A DNA stretch of 64,000 nt from Onchocerca volvulus (taxonomy: Eukaryota > Nematoda > Chromadorea > Rhabditida > Onchocercidae): positions 4,638,368 to 4,702,367 of the forward strand of contig HG738138.1 of NCBI GenBank assembly GCA_000499405.2. Direction: 5' to 3'. Of the stretch, positions 12,779 to 25,337 are shown one piece after another. The first letter of the stretch is position 1; each line of letters begins with the position of its first letter. The position numbers and the translations under genes are program-made. The notes under the pieces were generated by a model. The model saw only the letters and a list, made by a program, of their open reading frames with translations, did not search any database and had not been told where the DNA came from.

Positions 12779-14457
12779 TAAGAGTTCTTAATTATGGTTC
12801 CGTTTACAATTATGTTTATTGTAAAACTATGAATCGTTCAACTATACAAATTGTTTTGCATTGAGACTTTAAATTAAAATATTCCTTTGCTTCCATACAT
12901 CTTGTAACAAGTTATAAAATGGGCATCAGATTGTGAAGAGTAACAAGAACATCAACGTAACAAGAAATCGAGTTCGGTTGCAGAACAGATGTAAGATATG
13001 TGCGGGTGGTATGTGGATGGAAGTTGGGAAGAATATCAATCGTTCATTGTAAATCGTACTCTGATATAGGGCGAAGAACGAATCAACATTAAGTAGTACA
13101 TACTCGACAAAATATGAAATATGAAGTTGAGAGCAAGTGCTGAATAGCAACAAATTGATGGACAGGTAAAGGAAGATAATTGTTAAGATTTCTTGTCTGA
13201 GTAACTTCAGAACTAATTACGACCGGCTTGAGTGAGTAATTGTGCTGATACCATTGTTAGTGTAATAGGAAAGAAAAGATATTCATTAGAGTGGTATAGA
13301 TTTGATCAAGTATTGAAGTGTAAATTGGTTTCGAATCATACAGAAAAAACTGCCATCAACAAAGGATTTGTTTATGTCTTTGTACTGATGCCAACAACTG
13401 CAACTGATCAACAATTGAATTGTACTCCTTCCTCGATGTTAGTTGCATTGGAAGATTGCACTTTATGATAGGCATCGAACTGTTGTTCCTTTTGGTCGTG
13501 GAGATACAATGTGAATGAGTAGGAATGAAGAAGGCTAAGAGTGTTGCAGAGAGTGACCAGTGGTCAAATAGTAGTCCAGATATTTACGAAATAAAGAGAA
13601 TGACCACCTTCCATACACATTTCGAAAACCACACGATCTCTGTAAATCACCGATTACAAGATATGAAGCTATTTTGTTGAACGAGATAGAAATATTCTAA
13701 TAATGACTTATTTAAAGAATTTGAAGGCATTTGGTCTGTTTGTAGGAAATAGTGATAAAAATTTGGAGATTGATGGATTACAGATATTTGAGAAGCAAAA
13801 GATGGGCAAAATGGTTGTCCTTATGGAACATTTAAAAAAAGAGCAATTCGTCATAACAGGAAGGGGGGAGAACATCGGTAGCACGATGAATAATTCGTTT
13901 TTACAATTGAGGCAGTTTCTCAATTCTGTATCAAGTCATGGCGTCCTGTCAGTCTTCATTGGTCATTTTTGCTTGTTGTTTTGATTTTTGGACATGAGAA
14001 CTTTAAACTTTGGCGCTTTCAATGATATCAGAAGAATGCTAGCGTTATTGTTTCAAATGTTGTTTTTCTGTTTAGGAAAAAAGAGAATAATACATCATGT
14101 GTTATCGTATTTTTATCAATATCTCTTTGTCAACATTAGTTGTTTATGTGAATTTTACGTATCATTCATTGTATATTTTGTCAGTTGATCTCATCTCTAT
14201 TATTTCATTCCATTCCTATTTAATGTTTTGTAGTATATTTTTCCAGTGTAATGTTATGTAGGAATTATTACGATAACCCAACCAATAAGTTGATTAATTT
14301 CATATGATGATCCACATTTTGAGCATCCTTCGGGTGATTTGGAAAGACTCACTGGTATGGAATCAGATAAGATCGAAGAACTGCATAGTTAATCAATGAA
14401 TGAGGAGAAATGAATATGGGCTATCGCAGTTATCTTATCCATTTCTTTTATCAATCT

Positions 14458-14466
14458 GTATTTGCA
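14458..14466 (+). promoter_or_regulatory. Possible spliced-leader trans-splice acceptor for CNDP2
   Basis: TATTTGCAG lies 27 bases before the start codon at 14494. No upstream coding exon is needed, because the protein start aligns with the family's N-terminus. In nematodes such an acceptor just before the first ATG is usually where the spliced leader is added. This is inference from position and consensus only. Confidence 0.4.
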
Positions 14467-14493
14467 GATCACTTTGGTTACTATCACGGTGCA

Positions 14494-17400
14494 ATGGATC
14501 TTTACCATAAATTTGCCAAGTAATTTTTTCCACTTTTCATGCATTTCTTATATTCAATAGAAGACATGTTATAGTATTATGCATGGCTGACATTCTTAAT
14601 AACAAGAATTTATATATATGTGTGTGTGCGAATTTTTATACAAGTGTATGAGATAGAATTCTATACGGCAAGGAGATCTACAATTTACGAAGGCAGAAAG
14701 TGATTCTCCCAATCAGAATTGCCATGTTATATAAGATTAAATTTTCTCATGTGATCGGGTAATTCTTGCTTACTTTTTCTCTTTCTAGTAGCTTAAAGCG
14801 GAGTTAGAAAATTGCAGTTGTATAGGATGTAGCTTTGTTTTGCAAGATCTTATGACTCATATGATGTATTTCAAACCAAAATTCAAATTTTATAATCATC
14901 AGTCAAGAATGAGCTATATACGGTAGTTCACATGAAATGCAAGCTATGAATAAGTGATATATCCATTGTGATTGATGGCCGTATACAAACTTTATATGAT
15001 GGGTGTCGGAAATGAACGCTTTAAATAAGGCAAGTTTTGTAGGGAAGTTAATGCAAATCAAAAGAAATTTGTTGAACGATTGCGAGAAGCCGTTGCTATA
15101 CCAAGTGTTTCCGGACAGTCACAACGACGTGCAGACGTTATACGCATGGTTCAGTGGACCAAAACGGTACCATAATTATATTATCTGCAATATTCGGATC
15201 ACAGTTTGTTAACAGAATTAAAGTACATTACGTTACCATAGAATACATAAATCTGCGTGATGTATCTGAAGGCTACTTTTCATTTGCTAATGAGTAGATC
15301 ATCTAATTGGCCAGTTGGTGTATTTTAATGTGTTAAATGCTGCTGAAAATAATAGATTTTTGGTAAGAAAACAGTTTCTTTTCTGGATTCTATTTTATGT
15401 AGAAATCTAATACAGTTCAGAATTTTAGGGCACATTCGTCATTCCGTTATCACTCGCTAGTGAGTATCAATCATTTACAACCACTTTTTATATTGCGAAA
15501 GAATGTTTTGTATAGTAAATCTGTAATGAAGTAATAAGTTTTTAGCAAATGGAAAAACTGGGTGCCAAAGTGGAGCTATGCGACATTGGAAAACAAGTTT
15601 TATCGGATGATTCGAAAATCGATTTTCCTCCAGTTTTGTTTGCTACGCTTGGTGATGATAAGGCCAAGAAAACACTCCTCATTTATGGTCATTTAGATGT
15701 ACAGCCTGCTGACAATTTGGATGGTTGGAATACAGAACCTTTCAGTCTGGTCGAAAAAGTACATCGTATATTTGTTTATCATTTCGATTTCACAATCAAT
15801 GCATTTCCTGAGCATTTCAGATTTGGAAACGAGTTGCAGTGGTTATTTCATATTTCACAGGAAGGAAAGAGTACTGGCGAATTGTTACAATATTATGAAC
15901 CATTTCCGAAGTGGCTTAACCTGTCCTCAAAAATTTGAAACACTATTATGATAAATTCAGTTATTGCCACATGACCTACATTTTTAGAAATTAAGCATGT
16001 TCTTCGGATAGAGATAAACTATATATAAAACTGCTTTCAGGATGGAAAATTATATGGCCGTGGCTCAACCGACGACAAAGGGCCAGTAGTTGCATGGATA
16101 AATGCATTGGAAACATTACGTAAATGTGAAATTCCAATACCAGTGAATATAAAAGTATGATTTGAGTAGTTCATAATAACTTGAGTACTTGATAGTCATA
16201 TGAAATTCGAGTTTCAGATATATAAGACTAATCTATCATTCTCTGATTTTTTGTAGATGACGAATGTTTCTTATTTTGAATATGTTGCAAACTTTACGTA
16301 AATGATAATAATAGCGCTATAATATTTGCAGAAAATTATGGATAATATGAATCACAGTCTAGAGTATTGTTGTTTTTATGTCTCAAAGCAATAGGGCTAT
16401 AATTATGAAAAAATGAATACAAGGTTATCGAGAAATTTCTGCAGATTTCGTCCATAAATCATTATCTCTGTAAAGAGAAATTAGGAAAAGAAAATATGCT
16501 ACTTTTGAACATATATTGCCATCGAAAAAAATAGCACTGAGTGTTTTGTAAGGTTGCATTTATATTATGCACTTCATTTATTTAAAGTTCTGTTTCGAAG
16601 CAATGGAAGAAAGTGGTTCAATAGGACTGGAAAAAGTACTGGAGGAGAAGAAAGACAGTTTTCTAAATGATGTCAATTTCACCTGCATATCTGATAGTTA
16701 TTGGCTTGGCAAAACTAAACCTTGCATTTCATATGGCTTGAGGTTTTCCAGTTTAATTCTTGACGCGATGAATTATAGTATTAGAATTATTGCACATTTT
16801 TACCAAACTTTCCCTTTTATTAATCTTTACTTTCAGTGATTATGCATCTGCATCAGTACTTAGTTATTTTTGACGGTTTTTTATAGATCTAGTGAAGAAA
16901 TTATGATATACCCCCTTCTTACTAATTTTTATTATTTTTCTCTTCATTTTATCATTTATGCGTCATATCTCAGGGGTTTATGCTATTATTTCATCGAGAT
17001 AACCGGTTGCAAGCAGGATTTACATAGTGGTGTATTCGGTGGCTCCATGTAAGTTCGTTTTTGACTATTGAGTTAAATGTATTTTGGAAATATCATTTAA
17101 AGGGTTCTTTTTATTTATATCTTATCAATATTTTTCTTATTAAAGGAAAAAGAAAGGAGTACTTCCATCTAATACTAGGATGCAAAAATGAAGTAACATA
17201 ATCTCTCGATTTATGCTGTCTATTCTCTTAAATTCTCTATAACTCTGTGTTTGACTATTTCTTCGACTGTTAAATATGTTAAATATGATATTGCTTATTG
17301 AAATATCCCGCTAAATCATCACATGTGTTAGTCATTCCACTGTTCCCATAAACTTTAATCACTTAGCACTGAAAACTGGAGCAAAAATCATATACTGTTT

Positions 17401-18546
17401 CTTCTAATTTAGATACGAGCCAATGTCAGATTTAGTTTGGGTGATGAGTCAATTAACGGATGTGAAGGGAAACATCATGATTGGAGGTATTATGGATTTG
17501 GTAGCTTCAATAACAGATGAAGAAAAGAAATTGTACGAAACACTCGATTTCAATGTGGTATGCATATTTATTGCTGCTATGCCTTGAAATTAATCAAATT
17601 AACTCTTCACTGTTCAGGAGGAGTATCGTAACGATATTGGTGCTGTCAAATTACTACACGATTCAAAAGAAAAAATATTGATGAATCGATGGAGAAATCC
17701 TACTCTTTCACTGCATGGTATATTTCTCGTTCATAAATTTTTTATTTTTATAAAACCTGATCGTATAATTAGATTACTCTTTATTTTTATATCTATAATT
17801 ATATTAGCTTCATAGCAATATTCGTGCCATGCCTGTTATTTTATTGCTGTTCCTGATTGCGTTAGTTCAAATATTTAATGGTAAGTACATACGGTTATGC
17901 GTTTCTTATATTTTTTTAACCTTGTTCTGTTCATTAAAGGAATCGTAGGAGCATCTAGTGGCGAAGATGCGAATACAATAATTCCAGCGAAAGTTATTGG
18001 AAAGTTCAGCATTCGACTCGTACCGAATATGGAGCCAGCGAAGGTGGACAGTCTTGTTTTGCATCATTTGAACACATTATGGAAGACTAGAGGCTCTCCT
18101 AACCAATTCGAGTAAATACTTAAATTACTATTATTCGTCGCAAGTCTTGCTCTGCTTTATAGTTGTTGTGGATAAAGGAGATTATTTCAGGGTTAAGCCA
18201 CATAATTCGGGTATTTATTGGTTATCTGATTACAAGGATCCTCACTATCAGTGTGCAGCGCGAGCCATTCAGAAAGGTGTTTTTTTTATTCACTATTTGA
18301 ACTTTGCACTAATGTCTTGTAAGTGCATTTTCAGTGTATGGAATTGAACCGGATTACATTCGAGAAGGTGGAAGCATACCAATCACTTTAACATTTCAAA
18401 AATTGAGCAAAGGCAGCGTGCTGTTATTACCTATCGGTGCATCAGATGATATGGCCCATTCACAGAACGAAAAAATAAATTTGGTGAATTATATGGAGGG
18501 TATCAAATTGATGGGAGCTTACATCCTTGAGTTATGTGCTCTCTGA
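14494..18546 (+). CDS. CNDP2: Cytosolic non-specific dipeptidase (M20 metallopeptidase)
   Basis: Cytosolic di-metal dipeptidase that hydrolyses Cys-Gly and other dipeptides. Eleven exons join in frame: 14494-14519, 15043-15166, 15546-15758, 16041-16154, 16588-16742, 16974-17048, 17413-17557, 17618-17717, 17940-18111, 18191-18276, 18335-18546, giving 473 residues (human about 475). All expected catalytic and metal positions are present at the same numbers as in the mammalian enzyme: His99 and Asp101 (YGHLDVQP), Asp132 (STDDKGP), Glu166-Glu167 (AMEESGS), Asp195 (CISDSYW), His228 (DLHSGVFGG) and His445 ([10 protein letters not shown]). That agreement supports the whole exon model, including the tiny 26-base first exon. 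It is the likely orthologue of C. elegans pes-9. AATAAA occurs at 18835. Confidence 0.95.
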
Positions 18547-19985
18547 AATAGTAGAATTGTTTTCTTCGCGAATTCTATCGTCGATTAATTTTTCATCTCA
18601 AGAAGCTCTTGTTGGTACCTTTTCTGCTCACAGTTTAATCTGAATTTTTCCAGTATAACATGCTGTTAAATTTAATCACATTTATTTATTTGATATTCAT
18701 TTATCATATTCATTTGTTTTTTTTGTCTGTTTATTGTAGCATATTATTATTTATATTAATGCATATTATTGTTTGTAGAAAGTTAATAATGTTTTGGCAA
18801 TTCATGTGCTGTAGCATGTTATCTGTATAAATGAAATAAATGAGGATTACATATTTTCAGTTATTTATTAAATATTCATTCAGCAAAAATTAGGCAAAAA
18901 AATCAGCTAAAGCTTAATTCATTTCGCAGGCATTTTATAAGACACATTGTTTCGAATACCGAACGAAGGATTAACGGTGCTAGACAGCTGACCCTGTAAG
19001 ATGATAATCATGCTACCTAGCGTGAAGAACTATGAAAAGAAATTTTGATATAAATGTATAGATAGTGTAGTAATCTTTTTCATCCTTTTACATCAAATGT
19101 TTTATAATTCGGCGACAGTTTCCGCTTGCCCTGCTTTCCATCTCCCTTAGTTGGACTCTTTCTGAGTTAGGTTGTATGTGAAAAAACCAAATCTTCACGT
19201 TTGTTCAGACCAAAATTTTTGTCATTTTGAATTCATGAAATTACCTTAATTTTATAGAAAACAGTTGGCGGATCATTTTGCATTTTTAGCGACTTTTCGT
19301 GTATTTTTCTCTTGTCGTGCATTTGTTTTGTGAGAATGAGATAGAATTTTTTAGAAAAAATATGAATGAAATTATCTGGAAGTTCCCACACATCTCCACT
19401 TTATGAATTCCAACTGTCTTACCAAATAGTGTTCCTCTAAATGTCAATTAATAAAGAACAACGGATGTTAATTGAGAATAGGATGGATATTTTCGCAATG
19501 AACCATTGCGCTAAGCCATATGTTTGTTTGTTTTTTTTTTGGTAGATGGTATATTATAATTAGTACAGGAAGTTTGGAGATTTAATGAGTTAGTGGTCGT
19601 AAAAGAATTGTAATTACTTGCCTCATAGATAACTTGAATTTCGCAAATGTAGTAAAATGAGATAGAAGTTTGCGAGAGATCGTAAGACGTTATGAAGTGA
19701 TACATTTCATACATAATCAAAAACGAGTAATTCTGATTAACGAATAATAGATATAATTCAATCTTCGATTGATATTGTTCAAAAAATTCCTGTCTTCTAT
19801 GCTGTTCCACTCATACTGATAACACTTCTTCCTCTATTTTTCAATGGAAAGGTAGAAATGAACAGCTTGTGAAATGAGACATCCATTAGAAAAGACATCC
19901 ATGTTGTATGTATGAGTGCTTCGCGATAAGAGAAGAAATTAAAACAACAGTTTGTTAAAAGTTGCATTAACTGTACGGATTTTAA
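18547..19985. other. Intergenic region CNDP2 - DDX20
   Basis: 3' UTR of the dipeptidase, then AT-rich DNA. A 99-codon minus-strand frame (19511-19810) has no recognisable domain and is probably chance. No repeats or RNA genes were seen. Confidence 0.5.
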
Positions 19986-22900
19986 ATGAATGGAAATTTT
20001 AGTTTTGCAATGGATGTGGGAGAAATAATACGAACTTTGGATGTTGAAGCGGATGTACCCGACTTCAGTTCTCTAATGCTTAATCGAACTTCGTTAAATG
20101 CATTAACCAAAGCCGGTTTCACTAAGCCATCCCCGGTGCAAGCTCGAGCAATTCCATTTGGCATGCTTGGATTTGGTAATTCACTTTTAGTGTTAAATTT
20201 CGTTTAATAATAATTTGTTATTTTCATCAAGTTCCCGGATATTTCAGCCTTTTTTACTTCGAAATTTGGCTGAAGGCTAATTAAGTTAACTGCAGATTTG
20301 TTGGTGCAAGCAAAATCTGGAACTGGAAAAACGATGGTCTTTGCTTTGTTGGCTGTAGAAAATTTGAATGCACAAATTGGACGTTCACAAGTGTTAATCG
20401 TAGCTCCAACTCGTGAAATTGCATCTCAAATAGTGTCTTATATTAGAATGCTTGCTCCTCCTGTAATCCATGTGGGGTAATCTTTCTCAAACAGTTTAAA
20501 TGCCTCTTTTGCTAATCTCAAATTAAAGTAATCTTTTATTCCGAGATAGTGGTAATGCAGTGACAAATTATTATCAGTGTTTATCGATTTATTTCTCGTC
20601 ATCCAAGTACATATGTCATGTTCTTGGTGTTCTCTTGTTCCATTGTATGGGGAATATTTGTATATCCAGTTAAGCGTCACGTAATTCGTGGTTTTGATTA
20701 GGATGTTTGTTGGTGGAAATGAGAAGGGTATTGCGGAAGATATTCAAAAACTCAAGAAAAGTATACACATTGTTGTTGGAACAACAGGCCGCCTCTGTCA
20801 TCTAGTTCGAATCAATGTACTGCGTCTGTCCTATATACGGTTGTTTATTCTGGACGAAGCTGATAAGCTTATGGAAGACAATTTTCAAAAAGAAATCAAG
20901 TTAGTTTGTTGATACTATTGAAGTTTTCATGAAGTCGATAAAAACTGGAACGAGGATATTAGGACGTCGTTTTTAGATCTTCAGTTACTGAAAGACTTTT
21001 ATTAATCTTGTTATTAAATAATAAAGCGTGAGGATTGCAACATTTCTTTGCTCATTTTTGGACTGTTAAATTTATTATCATTTAGTTACTTGTTCTCTGC
21101 ACTGCCACCAGAAAAACAAGTTGCTGTATTTTCGGCTACTTATCCATATCAACTGGATGCAACTCTTACGCAGTACATGAGAGGTTTATTTATTGTTTAG
21201 TTTTACTTCCTTTGCCAATATAACCATCAAGATCGACCGATTATTATCATTGCATGATGTGCACTATGATGTATGCTCACTTGTTAAATCTTATCATAAA
21301 TTTTTACTTGAATGCTGCTGTCAAAGCATTTCTTTTAATCTATTTACTGGATAGGCAGTATCCCAACAACATTATTCTGACGCCTCTACTTCACAGTTTC
21401 TTTTATCTTTTTTAAAATATTTGTCATATTGTTTTCCGACTCTAAATACTTTGTGAGATTCGATTGTAACTATTATTTATCCTGTAATACGCTGAGGTGC
21501 CCCAGTCGGACTTTTTTTGAGAAAAATTCTTGTATCGATGTGGAAATTTGATTTCCTGTTTTCAGTGTATTTGCAAATCTCTGTTCATTATTTATCAGTA
21601 TTTCTTTATTTAAATCTTTCATATCTATTCTGCAGATGTACATTTGGTGCGTATAGACACAGATGCACAGTTACTTGGTATCAAACAATATGTGATTGTT
21701 GCCCGCAATGAAACCAGGAAAATGAATATTCTGCTACGTTTATTGCTTCGACTACGTTATGGCCAATGTATCATCTTCGTCAATGATCATAAAAAATAAG
21801 TGTTACAATTTATTACATTTGTGAAATGATTTCGAAAGAATTACGAATAATATAGTTATTACATTACTACATTACGAGTAATATAGTTTTTTGTTAAAAA
21901 GTAGATTTAAAAAGAGTGAATAAATTCCATAATGAATTAAATAAGAAATTAATAATATATAAATGAATAATAAATAATAAATTTCACTGCATTGAAATTT
22001 CATTTCAGATGTGATGAGCTTTGTGTAAATCTACAGCAGGCAAGGTTTGATGTAGTTTGCATTTCTGGCAACATGCCACAAACTGAACGTACAAAAGCGA
22101 TGCGACAACTCAAAAATTGCATGGTTAAATTACTCGTTTCAACGGATCTTGTAAGTTTGTGAAAATGTCGATAATGAATCTAACGAATATTTTGAATTCA
22201 TTTCTCATTTTTTTACTCAGTTTCCTTTGCTGTCTAGTCATAGTGCGACATCTTTCATGTTTATATAGTTACGCTACATATTTACAGGGCCATCTTTAAC
22301 ATCTTTCGAAATCGGACAATTATTTATATAAATCAGTATTTTAGACAGCACGAGGAATTGATGCTCCAGGTGTCAATGTTGTGATCAACTATGGAAGTCC
22401 ACTTACGTTAGCCACCTATTTGCATCGAATTGGGCGTGCTGGACGTTTTGGTACTGTTAAGTTTGAAATTGCGAAAAATTATGTATTGCAAATTTAATTG
22501 TATTTCTTTTTTGCTGTAAATGAGTGTGCTAAATATATGTATTATTTAGGTACACATGGTGCTGCATTTACAATTCTTAATAGTGATAAAGAGTTGAAGC
22601 TGTTCAGTGATTTTACTGTCGAGGGTAAACTTCGAGCTAAGCTATTGCGAATAAGAGAAGATTGGCCGAGCAATCTTATCTATGATGATGAGTTTTTCAG
22701 CAGTTCTGAAGACTTTCGTGTGAGTCTTGAATACAGTTTTATAATGAAAGTGGTTCTATTACTTGAATTTATAAATACATTCCAAACTGTTTTTTCGAGA
22801 TTTAAGTTTATTTTTTCGGGATTAGATTCCGAAACTGAAATTAACTTTCGCCAAAATTCTGATATTAATAACATTAGAAATTGTTTGCAACAGTTCTCTT

Positions 22901-25337
22901 TTAGCCTTATATGACAAGGAATTGGCGTGGTCAACAAGATCACAATGATGAAGAGGATGAGGTATACGAATTCATGAAGATTGGTTCAAACAGTCTGCAG
23001 GAATTTGGAGGGACACCTAAACTCTACGAAGACAAGATTGTATTACATCAGAAATCAAAGAAACGTATCTATTCGAATCAAGATTTTCACGACATATTTG
23101 GAAGTATGAAGAATAATGAAATCCCTGAAATGCTTTTGAAAAAATTGATTGCATTGAAGGTCTATTTATTTATTTATCACTTATTTGCGTATTTATTTAA
23201 AGATTTTATCTTCGTAATGACTAGATTGATTCAGTTTATTGTAAAAATTTCATAGCATAGAATTATCATACTTTCACAATAATATGAGAATCTTAAAATA
23301 GGCCAATCCCTCGATAGCTTAATAATGCATGCACTTTGACTATGACAATTGACCAAATGAGCCGTTTTTTTTTGTTAATTGCTTCGCTAACTGATTAAGC
23401 AATTATGTGATTCTAATTTTATCTTCACAAAAGCTTTTTGCAGATACGATCACCTTATGACTTGGACTTAACGCGAAAAAATACTCTGATGACATTGCGC
23501 CTGGACACTATAAATAAAAACAGTGAAGACATAAGTTCTCGTGAAAGATCTTGTCACGAAAAATCTTTTTACTTATTAAACAACGAAGCAAATTTTACGA
23601 TGAACATGGACATCAATATGGTAAGACATTATGTAAGTTATAAGGAGAAAAGATATTTGAGAAATCAAATTCTTGCTGTTCAAAAGATGTTATTTAATGA
23701 GAAATGGTTATGATATGTCGAACTTCATTTTTTGGTTCAACTCTGCAGTATGAACCATTTGCGAATTGTGAATTCCATGAGATTGGAATGAGATTGTTGA
23801 AATCACTCGATGTAGCTTACTACGAATAGTATTATTCATTATTATTGTATTATTATATCATTCAATAATACTATTATTATTTATTTAGTATTGAAATAGT
23901 GTTATTCATTTAAAGAGAGAAAGCAAGGAAAATATGTATGAAGCAAAACCAACCGGTTCGCCGACGAATTATGCTGATATTTCTAATTCCAAGGAACTTG
24001 AATTTGTGAATTTCGATCGATTACTTTTGGAAAATCTTCCAAAATATAAGTCAGATTCCGTAAGTCCGAGAATTTATTTTGCATATCAAAATATGGATTT
24101 TAACGTATATTGAATATATCGTGCAGACTGAATTTCTATGATTGAATGAGTTAGTCTTACTGAACATTTCGTTTTTTTTTAATACTCCTTTCCATATAGC
24201 ATTCGAAGAATTCTTCTATTATAAAAGAATTAGTTGGATAGCATACAGTTGCAATCATACTACAATTGCAGCACATTTGTAAAGATAATGACTAATTCAT
24301 GAAATTCCGGTAGGCTGTGATGTCGTCTTCGCTGTTTTTCTTTGAAAACGAAAAATTTTATGCGGTTGACTGCACAACTGATGGTGTGAAGATCTGAAAT
24401 GATGTTATGTGTATTTTTTAAGATTATTTAGCAATTTTACTCGTAACATTCTGGAAAGAAGCTTTTTTTATCATCACTTGATTATTCAAGTTCACGGGTT
24501 ATTAACTTTAATTGCAGGAATCTCCGGTCGAGCGATTAGACGAAAAATATATGAGGGAATCCAGTTTGGCAGGAAGTTCAGATTTACAAGAGTTGAATCC
24601 AGGGCTAGATGAGTCAATTGAGTGGAAAAAGGTTCTAATTTCACTTTTTTTCCTATTCTTGTTCCGGATTCATGCCTTATTTGTGCAGCATTTAGAAATA
24701 AATGAACTCAATGGTTGGAGTTATGATCGGGTTACTGATATCCATTTATATTTTTATGATGTCAGAATTAATAGTTACAATGGAGTGAATTAAAAGCATT
24801 TAGAAAGATACGAAGTACGAAACATGCAAAGAATTGAGAACGAAGCTTACTAAAATCAAATCAAGGTTCAATTACGAACTGGTTTTGGGAATGGATAGGA
24901 TAAGAGAGTGTATAACAACAACGGGAGAACCAGAGATGTGATCTTTTTTTTAATTTATTTCAACCAGATTTTCTTTTTTCTTTTTTTTTTTTTTTTGAAG
25001 AGATTTGAAGAAATTTGAAAGATCTTTGTATTTTTTTAAGCATACAACATTCATAGTCTTATTCTGTTATGTAGTCTTTTATGTTTTATGACAGTGAAGT
25101 CCATGCTTATTCTGATCAGAATAATATTTTCATTATTTTAGACGTTCCGTGGCAACTCAGACTGAAGCTGAGGAAAAGCCGACTGCGACAAGGAGTGCTC
25201 AAACGGATGGGCTATCATTTTTTGCAGATAGCAACTTTGCTCATTCGAATGAACATCCTTCTTCCCAGGGGTGTGTGGAAAGGGAAATGAACCACTTTGC
25301 AAAATACATAAAATACATGCGCCAGTTCAATTTTTAA
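19986..25337 (+). CDS. DDX20: DEAD-box helicase DDX20/Gemin3 (SMN complex)
   Basis: ATP-dependent RNA helicase of the SMN complex, acting in spliceosomal snRNP assembly; likely orthologue of C. elegans mel-46. Thirteen exons: 19986-20175, 20296-20476, 20702-20899, 21086-21183, 21636-21795, 22009-22150, 22345-22450, 22550-22719, 22905-23159, 23444-23620, 23916-24059, 24518-24631, 24804-24865, 25142-25337 (fourteen with the short 24804 exon), about 730 residues. Motifs in order: Q-motif region ([14 protein letters not shown]), motif I AKSGTGKT (69-76), PTREIA, motif II DEAD (175-178), motif III SAT, CISGNM, STDLTARGID, motif [13 protein letters not shown] divergent charged C-terminal region follows, as usual for Gemin3. 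The exon 5/6 junction needs an intron starting with AT (21796) instead of GT; read-through gives an immediate TAA. Exon 10 has two in-frame donors 12 bases apart. A second in-frame ATG lies at 20010. Confidence 0.9.
21796..22008 (+). other. Non-canonical AT-AG intron in DDX20
   Basis: The coding frame leaves exon 5 after CATAAAAA (21795) and resumes at ATGTGATGAG (22009) after TTTCAG. The intron would begin ATAAGTG, a perfect GTAAGTG donor apart from the first base. Without splicing, the frame hits TAA at 21794-21796. No GT donor nearby restores the phase. It may be a true G1-to-A donor change, a base error, or a broken allele. Confidence 0.6.

Larger units (their letters stand above)
11864..14493. 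other. Intergenic region FAR - CNDP2
   Basis: About 2.6 kb with no recognised gene. It holds a plus-strand ATG frame of 93 codons (13703-13984) and a minus-strand Gln/Asn/Tyr-rich frame (12593-12778). Neither matches a known family and both may be chance. A good 3' splice site (TATTTGCAG) ends at 14466, 27 bases before the dipeptidase ATG. It is a plausible spliced-leader trans-splice acceptor. Confidence 0.45.

Noticed and set aside
13703..13984. 93-codon ATG frame between the reductase and dipeptidase genes
   Set aside because: Open on both strands over the same interval, no splice context and no family resemblance; kept only as a mention.
15003..15212. Continuous frame across the second CNDP2 exon, once considered the gene's start
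   Set aside because: It reads the exon in the wrong phase. The correct frame is entered from the 26-base exon at 14494-14519, which gives the family N-terminus and exact catalytic residue numbering.
19511..19810. 99-codon minus-strand open frame
   Set aside because: AT-rich, Tyr/Ser/Asn-heavy peptide without recognisable motif; intergenic position only.
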